DNA of 33,341 nt from UMGS1649 sp045604405 (GTDB lineage Bacteria; Bacillota; Clostridia; TANB77; CAG-465). The stretch's first letter is position 1. The number at the start of each line of letters is the position of its first letter. Below the pieces are notes generated by a model. That model ran no database searches. It was not told where the DNA came from and worked only from the letters and a program-made list of their open reading frames with translations. The stretch covers positions 1 through 33,341 of the forward strand of contig JAZUNZ010000028.1 in assembly GCA_045604405.1 (NCBI GenBank), in the 5' to 3' direction. Of the stretch, positions 15,701 to 24,086 are shown piece by piece. Made by a program: the position numbers and the translations under genes.

Positions 15701-18335
15701 AGGGAGCAATTTCCTTCCACCAGATAACTACCAAGAAAATAGACGTCCAAAACTAGTTAGCAGGACTTCATCCACCAATATTGGTTATGGAATTATGTCT
15801 ATTATTAACGCATATGATCTTGAATATATTCCATTAGAAGAAGCTGTAAATAAACTATACAATATAATGAATACTGTACGTAAACTTCCTACATGGAACG
15901 GTCATTTATATAACTGGTATAACACAAGAACATTAGAGCCATTAAGACCAAGATTTGTATCTACAGTAGATAGTGGTAATTTTATAGCTAGTATATATGT
16001 AGCAAACATATTCTTAAAGAAACTAGCTACATCTAAAATAGTTATAGAAAAATTACACACACAAGTAAATGAAATGTTAGATATATGTAAAGATATAATG
16101 GACAATGTAGACTTTACTAAGTTATATGTTAAAGCCAGAAATATTTTCTCTATCGGTTATGACGCCGAAGCAAATAAACTAGTAGATAGCTATTATGACA
16201 TGCTAATGTCAGAATCAAGACTTACAAGTTTAATAGCAATTGCTACATCACAAATAACTTCTAAACACTGGTTTGCATTAGGACGTAATCTAGTGAAAAT
16301 TAATGGAATAAAAGGTCTTCTATCTTGGAGTGGAACAAGTTTTGAATACTTTATGCCAAACTTATTTACAAAGACATATAAATATACACTAGTTGATGAA
16401 TCATTAAGTTTTGCACTGGGAAGTCAAATATCTTATGCAAAATCAGCAGGAGTTCCTTGGGGAATTTCAGAATCTGCATTTGCAATACAAGATAATGAAC
16501 AAAATTATCAATATAAAGCTTTTGGAATACCTTGGTTAGGGCTAAAGAGAGGTTTAAATGATAATATGGTTGTTTCTCCATATTCCTCTTTAATGTGCTT
16601 ACCATATGCACCAAAGAAGGTATATCACAACATTAAAGCTTTAAGAAAATATAACTCATATTCTAATTTTGGTTTTTATGAAGCTATAGACTTTACAAGA
16701 ACACATATAGGAAAGGACAAAAAATATGAAGTAGTAAAAACATATATGGCGCACCATCAAGGTATGGTACTTACAGCCATTAATAACTACATAAATGATG
16801 GAATTATACAAAATAGATTCCACGCAAATCCAAGTATAGATGCAGCAGATATATTACTAAAAGAGAGAATACCACTTGCAGTACCACTTAAAGAAAATAA
16901 AAACTCAAAAGAAAATAAATTTGCTGAACCAACAAAAGAAGAATTTACAAGCCATATTTCTTATGAAGATTATGCTAAATTTAAAAATAGGCCTATTCCT
17001 ATGATAAATATGCATACTAACGGCAAACTCTCTACAATGCTTACAGATACAGGCGCAAACTTTATGTATTACAAAAATTATGCTGTTACAAAAAATAGAT
17101 ATGTAAAAGACACAACTCTTGGAAATCAAGTAATATTTACGGATAAGTCTACCGGAACTATATGGTCAGGCACATATGCTCCAAATTATAAAGAACCAGA
17201 CAGTTATTCTGTAGCATATTCATTAGCTTCGAGTGAGTATAGAAGAAAAGATGGTGAAATTGAAACAATAACGAATATAACAGTTGCACCTAAATATAAT
17301 ATGGAAATACGTAAATATACATTATACAATTCTTCAAGCGAAAGAAAAGAAATTGTTATAAATACAGAGCTTGAATTAGCAATGACAGAGGAGAGGGCAA
17401 ATATAATCCATCCATCATTTAACAATTTACTTGTTGAGGAAGATTACGATGAACATTTAGGCGCGCTAATTGCTAAAAAACGTTCTAGAAATGAAGCAAA
17501 CGAGGAGTTTTATGTGTTTACAAAGCTTGTTGGTATAGACTTAGAATACGAAATGGAAACTGAAAAATCTAAACTTGTGTCTAATTCTGGCAGGGATGCT
17601 TATGATGGTGAGTTTGTAAAATATCCATTATGGCCTGTAATGTCGTATAGAGCAAGGATATTATTAGAGCCTGGAGAAACTCAAACATTCTATTACTTAA
17701 CCGGTGCTGCTGATACAAAATACAACATATCACATGCAATAGTAAATGCAGATTATGACTCTTTAGAAAAAGAAGTTCAATTTGCCGTACAAAAAGAAAA
17801 CGTAAATGCAAAATACTTGAAGTTAAAGCAAGGCAAGGCAGAAGCATACAATGCTCTTATTTCTAAAGTATACTTTGGCGATATTGCAAGTGAAGATAAA
17901 AATAAATTCTGGGACGCAAAATATAGTCAAGCAATGTTATGGAAACACGGAATTTCAGGAGACCTTCCAATAATAACTGTACATATAGGAAGACTTGAGG
18001 ATTCTGCATTGGTTGATGAAGTAATTTCATTTATGGATTATGCAAAATCTAGAAAAGTAGATTTAGATATAGTTCTACTTGTTGATGAGGAATTATATAG
18101 TGGAGAACCTATAAAAACCCACATAGAAAATATTCTTAAAAAAGTAGTATATATGACATATACAAGAGGTAATATATATATAGTAAACTTGAACAATATG
18201 CCAGAGGAAGAAAGAGGTTTATTTGACATGGTAGGAAAGCTTATTGTAAAAGATATAGAAGACTTCATGCCAAAGATAAATACTAAAGAAGAAAGAACTT
18301 TAAATGAGGTGAAAGCGGATGAACAAAACATATAA
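12789..18335 (+). CDS. Cyclic beta-1,2-glucan synthase-like protein: GT84 glycosyltransferase plus glycoamylase domain
   Basis: An 1848-residue membrane protein. An N-terminal helical region (1-350) is followed by membrane helices near 363-415. The GT84 core (about 430-740) has the DxD motif DEDT at 581-584, SHDLLEGS at 693-700 and RNHRWFRGD at 726-734, equivalent to the QxxRW motif of processive synthases. More membrane helices lie at 765-800 and 890-935. A glycoamylase-type domain follows (about 960-1345) with TMTEGSNFLPPDNYQ, STVDSGNFIAS and MAHHQGM. A GH94-like beta-sandwich (about 1390-1720) and a WKHGISGDLPI linker come last. In Brucella-type Cgs enzymes the same chain continues into a GH94 phosphorylase; here that part is the next gene, whose start overlaps this stop by 17 bases. 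The likely product is a beta-1,2-glucan, linear or cyclic. Confidence 0.85.
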   Translation: MQDFLFEMDYELKSNFKLIKATYNLLNMNSDLKIPSHSAGQWLLDNMYIIEQEYNTAKTALPHCLKVGMPTVKPTDGETSLRIMFMAEEIVNRNNGVIDDGIVSNYVREFQKNTYVTFEELSILPTMLRLALIKYIKRICVNIFNAEMQKLKVEKKINKSSSKFADRITSRSLKSLGKIKSELTVNVGVKTSNTAYIEYMAYKLKDLGSKGEEYLEELKEETTKTGFTIDEAIEKEHDEIAKTTSLIANSIMSMKTIATTNWGDVIVNVNRIDEILKEDFTKEYIKCDHKTKSRYRNTIIKLAKKYKVSEMYIAKKAVECSYKYEKHVGHFLIGEDKILLIKMMKKSTFGIAFYNHIYRPIKSYVYILIILALATIFTVFVDRVFIDHFSIGFRVILNIILFAFGMEIADKLVAYFVGKFVHPEPLPRFNFAKTIEKETSTIIAMPTVINSTEKLDKMIKKMEITYLANRSENMYYMLLGDCTSSDKEYIDLDEKVVKYGKKLIDELNAKYPSEPKLFNFLYRKRVYSESEGCYMGWERKRGALTELNLLLLNKLSEGQISNSMYLVHREIPDVKYLITIDEDTSLSLNSAKELVAIISHPLNKPVLSKNGKTVKAGYGLIQPAVGLDIESANNSIFSKVFGGFGGLDIYTNAISNVYQDLFKEAIYTGKGIYDIELFDKLIGDKVPENLILSHDLLEGSFMRTGLASDVEVQDGFPSNFIAYMKRNHRWFRGDMQIISWIFRPKSGLNLLSRWKIFDNLRRESLDILAMLLLVISLFIPGNTFVYSVVVTFVVMNFGYILSVFDQLIFGKNAERKQKQYIPVIYGLRANLLKMVFNIITLPYKAWTTINAFCTSLYRMIVTKKKLLEWATAETIEKGAKEKLSYVYKNMMPNLIYGLVLILLAIFNFFPYAKDVFMIIFAGFILIAPYAAYIMSKKVIFENSTKLDNKEKEDILEIGRRTWKFFDTTMTEGSNFLPPDNYQENRRPKLVSRTSSTNIGYGIMSIINAYDLEYIPLEEAVNKLYNIMNTVRKLPTWNGHLYNWYNTRTLEPLRPRFVSTVDSGNFIASIYVANIFLKKLATSKIVIEKLHTQVNEMLDICKDIMDNVDFTKLYVKARNIFSIGYDAEANKLVDSYYDMLMSESRLTSLIAIATSQITSKHWFALGRNLVKINGIKGLLSWSGTSFEYFMPNLFTKTYKYTLVDESLSFALGSQISYAKSAGVPWGISESAFAIQDNEQNYQYKAFGIPWLGLKRGLNDNMVVSPYSSLMCLPYAPKKVYHNIKALRKYNSYSNFGFYEAIDFTRTHIGKDKKYEVVKTYMAHHQGMVLTAINNYINDGIIQNRFHANPSIDAADILLKERIPLAVPLKENKNSKENKFAEPTKEEFTSHISYEDYAKFKNRPIPMINMHTNGKLSTMLTDTGANFMYYKNYAVTKNRYVKDTTLGNQVIFTDKSTGTIWSGTYAPNYKEPDSYSVAYSLASSEYRRKDGEIETITNITVAPKYNMEIRKYTLYNSSSERKEIVINTELELAMTEERANIIHPSFNNLLVEEDYDEHLGALIAKKRSRNEANEEFYVFTKLVGIDLEYEMETEKSKLVSNSGRDAYDGEFVKYPLWPVMSYRARILLEPGETQTFYYLTGAADTKYNISHAIVNADYDSLEKEVQFAVQKENVNAKYLKLKQGKAEAYNALISKVYFGDIASEDKNKFWDAKYSQAMLWKHGISGDLPIITVHIGRLEDSALVDEVISFMDYAKSRKVDLDIVLLVDEELYSGEPIKTHIENILKKVVYMTYTRGNIYIVNLNNMPEEERGLFDMVGKLIVKDIEDFMPKINTKEERTLNEVKADEQNI

Positions 18336-20460
18336 AGCTTTTAACGGTTATGGTGGTTTTAATAAGTCTGGAGATGAGTATGAGATATTAAATACTCATA
18401 CTCCGCTTCCTTGGTGTAATATACTTACTAATGAGCGCTTTGGAACACTTGTTTCAACATATGGAACAGTTTATTCCTTCTACAAAAATGCTGGTGAGTT
18501 TAAACTTACTCATTGGTGTAATGATTGGGCGGACTTTGTTCCAGGCGAACATTTTAAGGGCGTTTATGAAAACGAATACAATTTAACATACGGTTTTGGA
18601 TATATTAAAGTTAATGGGGAATATGCAAATATTGAAAGAACTATGGATGTGTTTGTTCCAATTAACGATGACTTAAAGGTGCATTTAATTAAGCTAAAAA
18701 ACAATAGGCCTTTAGATAAAGAAGTAATTATTGAATATAAACCAGATATGGTAATGGGAGTTGCTAAAGAGGTCTCTAGTAATTATGTACTATGTAAATA
18801 TGAAAACGATATGCTATATTTCAAAAATCCATATAATGAATTTTTTAATGATGTGATTTCATACACAAAAGGAATTCTTTTAAATGGAACAGAAGGTTCA
18901 GTTGAATATGATGCAGCCGAAAAGTTAGTGCGTATTAAATGTATGATAAAAAAGGACGAATCTGTGACTTTAGCAATATTATTTGGGGCTACAGATCAAG
19001 GCATGGAGACAATACAGACGGTAGTAGAAAAGTACAATGAAGAAAAAACTATACTAGATGAGTATGAAAAGACCAAAGAATACTGGAGAAGTAAAGTTAT
19101 TCGTAATTTTAAAACAGGAAATGACTATGTAGATATAATGGCAAACGGGTGGCTTATGTATCAAGCAATAGCATCTCGTTTATTTGCAAGAACTGGCCTT
19201 TACCAAGCTGGTGGAGCATTTGGCTATAGAGATCAATTGCAAGACAGCTTAGCTTTAATTTCCTCTTGGCCTGAAAGAACAAGAGCACAGATTATAAAGC
19301 ACGCTGCAAAACAATTTGAACAAGGAGATGTTCTGCATTGGTGGCATGAACACAACTCTAGAGGAATAAGGACTCGTTTTAGTGACGATTACTTGTGGCT
19401 ACCATATGTTTTAAGCGAATACATTTTAAAAACAGGTGATGAATCAATATTAAAGGAAAAAACACCTTATCTAGAGGATAAACCTTTGGGAGATAGAGAT
19501 GAGCTTTATGATTATTTTGCTCCTACAGAAAACATAGCAAGCATTTATGATCACGCGCTTACAGCTATAAAATATGGCTTATCTAGAAAAGGTAGACATG
19601 GATTATTATCTATTGGAGACGGTGATTGGAATGATGGATTTAGCAATATAAAAGGCGAATCTGTTTGGCTTACTTTCTTCATGATGGATATATTAGATAG
19701 GTTTATAAAAATAGCAGATTTAAAAATGGATGAAGTAAACAAAATGCGATTTATGAGCGAAAGACATGTACTTAAACATGCGATCTTTGCTTCAGCGTGG
19801 ACAGGGGATTATTTTGCAAGAGCATTCTTCCCAGATGGAACTCCGCTTGGAACTCCAGAAAGCGAACAGTGTAAAATAGATTTAATATCTCAAGCTTGGG
19901 CTGCAATCGCATTAAAAGGGTATCCTGATGCTAAAGATGAAATTGAATCTAGTCTACAATCTGCAGAAAAATATTTGGTAGATAGAAAATATGGAGTAGT
20001 AAAACTATTATATCCTCCTTTTGATAATCCAAAACATAATCCTGGATATATAAAAGCGTATGTGCCTGGAGTAAGAGAAAATGGTGGTCAATATACACAT
20101 GGCGCAATATGGCTTTCAAAAGCATATTTTGAAATAGGAGAACAAGCGAAAGCTTTAGATATACTTTCAATTTTAAATCCAATAAATCATAGCGATACGA
20201 AGGAAAAGGCAGATACATATATGGTAGAACCTTTCGTTGTTGCAGCAGATGTTTATTCTAATGAAAATCATTTGGGACGCGGTGGCTGGACATGGTATAC
20301 CGGATCTGCGGCATGGATGTATAAAGTTATTGAAGATAATTTTGTACAAGTAGAGCCAGATAAAAGAGTGGCTAAAAAAACAACAAAAAAAGTCTCTGAA
20401 ACTAAAGAAAAGAAAGAGACAAAGCCAAGAAAAAGGAAATCGAAATCCGATGAGCAGTAG
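18319..20460 (+). CDS. GH94 family phosphorylase (beta-1,2-glucan-processing)
   Basis: 713 residues with the GH94 layout: N-terminal beta-sandwich (about 20-250, PWCNILTNERFGTLVSTYG), helical linker, (alpha/alpha)6 barrel and a short C-terminal sheet. QAGGAFGYRDQLQDS is at 296-310. The catalytic motif GDWNDG is at 435-440, with D439 the expected general acid. GQYTHGAIW follows further on. In fused cyclic-glucan synthases this domain sets chain length by phosphorolysis; free-standing relatives include 1,2-beta-oligoglucan phosphorylases. A basic tail of about 30 residues (KKTTKKVSETKEKKETKPRK) is unusual. ATG 18319 follows GAGGTGAAAG inside the 3' end of the synthase gene, so the two are co-translated. 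Chain-length control or recycling of beta-1,2-glucan is inferred. Confidence 0.87.
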   Translation: MNKTYKAFNGYGGFNKSGDEYEILNTHTPLPWCNILTNERFGTLVSTYGTVYSFYKNAGEFKLTHWCNDWADFVPGEHFKGVYENEYNLTYGFGYIKVNGEYANIERTMDVFVPINDDLKVHLIKLKNNRPLDKEVIIEYKPDMVMGVAKEVSSNYVLCKYENDMLYFKNPYNEFFNDVISYTKGILLNGTEGSVEYDAAEKLVRIKCMIKKDESVTLAILFGATDQGMETIQTVVEKYNEEKTILDEYEKTKEYWRSKVIRNFKTGNDYVDIMANGWLMYQAIASRLFARTGLYQAGGAFGYRDQLQDSLALISSWPERTRAQIIKHAAKQFEQGDVLHWWHEHNSRGIRTRFSDDYLWLPYVLSEYILKTGDESILKEKTPYLEDKPLGDRDELYDYFAPTENIASIYDHALTAIKYGLSRKGRHGLLSIGDGDWNDGFSNIKGESVWLTFFMMDILDRFIKIADLKMDEVNKMRFMSERHVLKHAIFASAWTGDYFARAFFPDGTPLGTPESEQCKIDLISQAWAAIALKGYPDAKDEIESSLQSAEKYLVDRKYGVVKLLYPPFDNPKHNPGYIKAYVPGVRENGGQYTHGAIWLSKAYFEIGEQAKALDILSILNPINHSDTKEKADTYMVEPFVVAADVYSNENHLGRGGWTWYTGSAAWMYKVIEDNFVQVEPDKRVAKKTTKKVSETKEKKETKPRKRKSKSDEQ

Positions 20461-20478
20461 AACCATCTACTGCTCTTT
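20452..20478 (+). terminator. Terminator of the glucan operon
   Basis: GAGCAGTAGA (20452-20461) and TCTACTGCTC (20466-20475) form a 10-bp stem with an ACCA loop, followed by TTT. The stem includes the GH94 stop codon. Confidence 0.75.
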
Positions 20479-20480
20479 GC

Positions 20481-20509
20481 TTGACATAATTTTAAAATAG
20501 TGATAAAAT
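20481..20509 (+). promoter_or_regulatory. Promoter of the coiled-coil membrane protein gene
   Basis: TTGACA (20481-20486), 17-base spacer, TAAAAT (20504-20509), starting two bases after the preceding terminator's T-run. Confidence 0.7.
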
Positions 20510-20562
20510 ATATAAATCAGGAAACAAATATTTTAAAGTTAATACTTGAGGAGGAAAAAAAT

Positions 20563-21234
20563 ATGACTATTTTAGAATATCTGGACATGGTGTGTAAATA
20601 TGAAAGTGAAGCCTATGGAACTAAGCTAAAAATCCAGAAAAAACAAGAAGAGATAGAACGGACAAGAAAAGAAGTTGTTGAAACCGTCGATAATTTTAAG
20701 AAATCCATAAGAGTTAAAAAGAAGACGTTAAATGAGCTATCAGAGGAATATGAGTGTGATGTTGCATGTAAACCAGATACACATTCAACTGTAATAGCTT
20801 GGCTAGCATTAATGGGCGTCACCGCAGTTGTTTTGCTTGCTATAAAAGGTCTTGTTATGGGACTTTTAGGAGCAGAAAATTATGTGCAAACTTTCAAATG
20901 GCTAGCTATAATTTATGGTGTAGTGGTTGCTATTGTGTGGCTGGTTGTCTCGGTTATAGACCTTTTTGAATGGTCGAAAACGCTAATATCTTTTGGCTGT
21001 TGGTGTGGGGTAACTATATTAACGCTAATATATTTTCTTATCTGTGAATCAAATGGAATTAGCGTAACAAATTCATTTTGGCTTGTCATGAAAGTATTTT
21101 TGGCTCTGGAATTTATTATAGGCGGAATTTACTGTATATATTCATATTGTGATAATAACAGTTATATAAAGCAGGTCAAAAAGAGAGCGATAACCGAAAA
21201 AAAAAGATTGAAGATATCAAGGGCCAAATTGTAG
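20563..21234 (+). CDS. Unknown coiled-coil membrane protein, upstream frame
   Basis: ATG 20563 follows GAGGAGG at 20548-20554; a longer frame from 20500 would bypass this site. The 223-residue product has an N-terminal coiled coil (about 15-65, LKIQKKQEEIERTRKEVVE). Four membrane helices follow (roughly 78-100, 108-130, 140-160 and 170-195). A basic segment leads to an A9 run at 21197-21205, and the frame stops only nine codons after that run. A -1 shift at the run would continue the heptad pattern into the next open frame for 141 more codons. I therefore read the two as one protein of about 350 residues. Family unknown. Confidence 0.65.
   Translation: MTILEYLDMVCKYESEAYGTKLKIQKKQEEIERTRKEVVETVDNFKKSIRVKKKTLNELSEEYECDVACKPDTHSTVIAWLALMGVTAVVLLAIKGLVMGLLGAENYVQTFKWLAIIYGVVVAIVWLVVSVIDLFEWSKTLISFGCWCGVTILTLIYFLICESNGISVTNSFWLVMKVFLALEFIIGGIYCIYSYCDNNSYIKQVKKRAITEKKRLKISRAKL
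21197..21205 (+). other. A9 run, candidate -1 slippage site
   Basis: The upstream frame reads GAA AAA AAA AGA. A -1 shift gives GAA AAA AAA AAG ATT GAA, a continuous coiled coil (EKKKIEDIKGQIVALDQQL). The run contains the slippery heptamer A AAA AAA, and A AAA AAG lies at its end in the neighbouring frame. I see no convincing downstream stem. Ribosomal slippage, RNA-polymerase slippage, phase variation and a one-base sequencing loss all remain possible. Confidence 0.55.
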
Positions 21235-21626
21235 CACTAGACCAACAGTTGAAAGACTATGCAAGTAAATCTAAACAAAAACTGGATTCGCTTTTAGAAG
21301 AAGAAGGTTCGTTAAACAACACCTTAGCCTCTCTGGAAGATGTGCTGAAATCTCTTTACGAAGTAGAAGCGCTCCACCCTAAGTATAAAAACTGGATTGC
21401 AGCTGCAACAATCTATGATTATTTAGATACTGGCAGATGCTCTACACTTGAAGGGCCTTATGGAGCATATAATCTATTTGAACAAGAATTGAGGTCGAAT
21501 AAGATTGTAGGCACATTGGACGAAGCGTTAGCTAGCATTAATAAATATGGCGATGAGTTTTTAAAATATCAAGACAAACTACATAAAACAATATTATTTG
21601 CTTTGCTATCAAGTCGTAGAAGGTAA
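21204..21626 (+). CDS. Downstream part of the coiled-coil membrane protein (needs -1 frameshift)
   Basis: This frame is open for 140 residues but contains no ATG. Its only usable internal start is a TTG at 21249 without a ribosome binding site. That makes an independent gene unlikely and translation by frameshift from the 20563 gene likely. It begins with the continuing coiled coil (KIEDIKGQIVALDQQLKDYA). A globular end follows with NWIAAATIYDYLDTGRCSTL and EGPYGAYNLFEQELRSNKI, ending in SSRRR. No named family is recognised. Confidence 0.6.
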   Translation, partial: KIEDIKGQIVALDQQLKDYASKSKQKLDSLLEEEGSLNNTLASLEDVLKSLYEVEALHPKYKNWIAAATIYDYLDTGRCSTLEGPYGAYNLFEQELRSNKIVGTLDEALASINKYGDEFLKYQDKLHKTILFALLSSRRR

Positions 21627-21632
21627 AGTATA

Positions 21633-21665
21633 GAAGTAGCGATGATTATATTATCGCTACTTCTT
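21633..21665 (+). terminator. Terminator hairpin
   Basis: GAAGTAGCGAT (21633-21643) pairs with ATCGCTACTTC (21653-21663), 11 bp over a 9-base loop. The following T content is weak (TTCC), so termination may be partial. Confidence 0.6.
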
Positions 21666-21675
21666 CCATTCCTAT

Positions 21676-21704
21676 TTGACATAACAATGCGCAGGTGATA
21701 TAAT
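21676..21704 (+). promoter_or_regulatory. Promoter of the 99-residue gene
   Basis: Perfect TTGACA (21676-21681) and TATAAT (21699-21704) with a 17-base spacer and TG before the -10. A weak inverted repeat, ATAACA/TGTTAT, brackets the spacer, a faint echo of the palindromic promoters at 11099 and 11579. Confidence 0.8.
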
Positions 21705-21758
21705 GTTATTGTATATTTTAATTAATTATTATTAACTAAATAGTAAGGAGAAAAGGAT

Positions 21759-22058
21759 ATGTTTTCCATAGAAACTCGGTGGAATATTGAACAAAATATG
21801 TCTATAATGAAAGTAACTGCAATAGCTTCATTGACAAAGGTTGAAATCATAAATACTAGCATAGAACTTACATTAATAAGTAAAATGGCAGATGTAGTAG
21901 AAAGCGCGGAAAAGTTTAAAGGAAAGCCTTTGGATATAGAACCAAATCCACCACTGGATAAGGATACTTTAAGGGTCAGTTCGTCTATAATTTTTGATTC
22001 ACCTGAAAATTTAAATGCCTTTAGAGTCGAGTTGCCCAACATTTTAAAACAAGAGTAA
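21759..22058 (+). CDS. Hypothetical protein, 99 residues
   Basis: ATG 21759 follows AAGGAGAAAAGG. It has its own strong promoter (21676) and a terminator that overlaps its stop codon, so it is a one-gene unit. The sequence (MFSIETRWNIEQNMSIMKVT to LPNILKQE) has alternating beta-type hydrophobic stretches, no membrane helix and no known motif. A cytoplasmic protein of unknown function is the most that can be said. Confidence 0.6.
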   Translation: MFSIETRWNIEQNMSIMKVTAIASLTKVEIINTSIELTLISKMADVVESAEKFKGKPLDIEPNPPLDKDTLRVSSSIIFDSPENLNAFRVELPNILKQE

Positions 22059-22074
22059 TTTTACTCTTGTTTTT
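22046..22074 (+). terminator. Intrinsic terminator overlapping the stop codon
   Basis: AAAACAAGAGTA (22046-22057) and TACTCTTGTTTT (22062-22073) form a perfect 12-bp stem over ATTT, ending in a T-run. Confidence 0.88.
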
Positions 22075-22120
22075 ACTGTATATAATTCAAAATAAAACAT
22101 AATTAAACAAGCTTTGTGGC

Positions 22121-22148
22121 TTGTATTATTTACAATTTGTGGTATAAT
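22121..22148 (+). promoter_or_regulatory. Promoter of tig-clpP-clpX
   Basis: TTGTAT (22121-22126), 16-base spacer, TATAAT (22143-22148), 36 bases before the tig start. I see no CtsR-type heptamer repeats. Confidence 0.6.
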
Positions 22149-22184
22149 AAAATAGCATATAAAATTTGAAAGGAAGTATAAAAA

Positions 22185-23462
22185 ATGAGTGTAAACATAA
22201 CAAAATTAGAAGGATCAAAAATAAAATTAGATTTTAAAGTAGAAAAAGAAAAATTTAATGAAGCTTTAGATGAAGCTTTCAAGAAAAATTCTGGAAAGAT
22301 AAAAATGCCAGGATTTAGAAATGGTAAAGTACCAAGAAACGTTATAGAAAAGACATACGGTGAATCAGTATTTTTTGACGAAGCTTTTAATATAGTTGCA
22401 GAAAAAGAATATGCAGCGGCTATAATAGAAAACAAACTAGAAGTAGTGTCTCATCCTGAAGTTAGCATTGACGAGATAGGAAAAGATAAAGATCTAGTAT
22501 TTAGTATAGAAGTATATACTAAACCTGAAGCAAAACTTAAAAAATATAAAGGACTTGAAATAGAAAAAGTAAATACTGAAGTTACTGAAGACGATGTAAA
22601 AGCAGAACTTGAAAATATTAGAAATAGAAATGCAAGACTTGTAGCCAAAGATGGAGCTGTTGAAAATGGAGATATTGCAAATATAGATTTCGAAGGATTT
22701 TTAGATGGAGTTGCATTTGACGGCGGAAAAGCAGAAAAATACGATTTAGAAATCGGTTCAGGAGCATTTATTCCAGGATTTGAAGAACAACTTGTAGGCA
22801 TGAAAGTTGGAGAGGAAAAAGATATAACAACTACTTTCCCTGAAAACTACGGCAACGCTGATCTTGCAGGACGTGAAACAATATTTAAAATCAAATTACA
22901 TGAAATAAAGAAAAAAGAATTACCAGAACTTGATGATGAATTTGCAAAAGACGTTTCAGAATTCGATACTCTAGAAGAATATACTAAATCTGTTAAAGAA
23001 AGATTAGAGAAATCTAAAGAGACTCAAGCTAAAGCAGAAAGAGAAACTAAAGCAGTAGATGCTTTATGCGAAAACGTAGAAGTTGAAATTCCAGAACCAA
23101 TGGTTCATTCTCAAATTCATCAAATGATTCATGAATTTGAACAAAACTTAGCTTACCAAGGAATGACATTAGAACAATATAAACAAATATTAAATATTGA
23201 CGATAAAGCGTTACATGAGCAATTTGAAGCAAGTGCAGTTAAAGATGTTAAATTAAAACTTGCTCTAGAAGAAATATTAAAAGCAGAAAAGATAGAAGTA
23301 GCTAAAGAAGACATTGATGCTAAGATTGATGAACTAGCTGCAGCATATGGAAACGATGCTGAATCTTTAAAGAAAAATCCTAACGTTATAAATTATATGA
23401 CAGAAAGACTAAAACAAGAAAAAGCAATAGAAGTTGTAGTTGCAAGTGTAATTGAAAAATAG
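22185..23462 (+). CDS. tig: Trigger factor, ribosome-associated chaperone
   Basis: 425 residues, full length. The N-terminal ribosome-binding domain has the signature GFRNGK at 43-48 (MPGFRNGKVPRNVIEKTYG). An FKBP-type prolyl isomerase domain follows (about 150-245) with VENGDIANIDFEGFLDG, IPGFEEQLVGMKVGE and FPENYG. The C-terminal helical arms (about 250-425) are rich in lysine and glutamate. The protein binds L23 at the exit tunnel and shields nascent chains. AAGGAAG precedes ATG 22185. clpP starts 17 bases after the stop, giving the conserved tig-clpP-clpX order. Confidence 0.97.
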   Translation: MSVNITKLEGSKIKLDFKVEKEKFNEALDEAFKKNSGKIKMPGFRNGKVPRNVIEKTYGESVFFDEAFNIVAEKEYAAAIIENKLEVVSHPEVSIDEIGKDKDLVFSIEVYTKPEAKLKKYKGLEIEKVNTEVTEDDVKAELENIRNRNARLVAKDGAVENGDIANIDFEGFLDGVAFDGGKAEKYDLEIGSGAFIPGFEEQLVGMKVGEEKDITTTFPENYGNADLAGRETIFKIKLHEIKKKELPELDDEFAKDVSEFDTLEEYTKSVKERLEKSKETQAKAERETKAVDALCENVEVEIPEPMVHSQIHQMIHEFEQNLAYQGMTLEQYKQILNIDDKALHEQFEASAVKDVKLKLALEEILKAEKIEVAKEDIDAKIDELAAAYGNDAESLKKNPNVINYMTERLKQEKAIEVVVASVIEK

Positions 23463-23479
23463 TTTTTGGAGGTTGTTAT

Positions 23480-24076
23480 ATGAAAAACAGTTTAGTACCT
23501 ATGGTTGTTGAACAAACAAGCAAGGGCGAAAGATCTTATGATATATATTCTAGACTTTTAAAAGAAAGAATAATATTTTTAAGTGAAGAAGTAAATGATG
23601 TGTCAGCATCTTTGGTAGTTGCACAACTATTATTCTTAGATGCCGAAGACCCAGGAAAAGATATTCATTTATATATAAATAGCCCTGGTGGCAGTGTTAC
23701 TGCTGGCATGGCAATTTATGATACAATGAGATACATTAAATCTGATGTTTGTACAATATGTATTGGTATGGCAGCAAGTATGGGAGCATTCCTTCTTGCG
23801 GCAGGTACAAAAGGCAAAAGATATGCTTTACCTAATAGTACAATCATGATACATCAACCTTTAGGTGGAGTTCAAGGTCAAGCCAGTGATATTAAAATTC
23901 ATACAGAATATCTTTTAAAGATTAAAGAAAAATTAAACAAAATCTTAAGTGAAAATACAGGCAAACCATTAGAACAAGTTGAAAAAGATACTGATAGAGA
24001 TAACTTCTTGTCGAGCGCAGAAGCTAAAGAATATGGCTTAATCGATGAAGTTATGAATAGTATAAACGAGTTATAA
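23480..24076 (+). CDS. clpP: ATP-dependent Clp protease proteolytic subunit
   Basis: 198 residues, typical of ClpP. The catalytic triad is S100 in GMAASMGAFLL, H125 in IMIHQPLGG and D174 in DTDRDNF. INSPGGSVTAGMAIYD is the conserved oxyanion-side loop. The product forms two stacked heptamers in the cytoplasm and degrades proteins unfolded by ClpX, encoded 10 bases downstream. TTTGGAGG lies ahead of ATG 23480. Confidence 0.98.
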   Translation: MKNSLVPMVVEQTSKGERSYDIYSRLLKERIIFLSEEVNDVSASLVVAQLLFLDAEDPGKDIHLYINSPGGSVTAGMAIYDTMRYIKSDVCTICIGMAASMGAFLLAAGTKGKRYALPNSTIMIHQPLGGVQGQASDIKIHTEYLLKIKEKLNKILSENTGKPLEQVEKDTDRDNFLSSAEAKEYGLIDEVMNSINEL

Positions 24077-24086
24077 GGAGAGTAAC

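Noticed and set aside
21249..21626. Independent gene starting at TTG 21249
   Set aside because: There is no ribosome binding site and the coiled coil continues upstream of this codon; a frameshift product of the preceding gene fits better.
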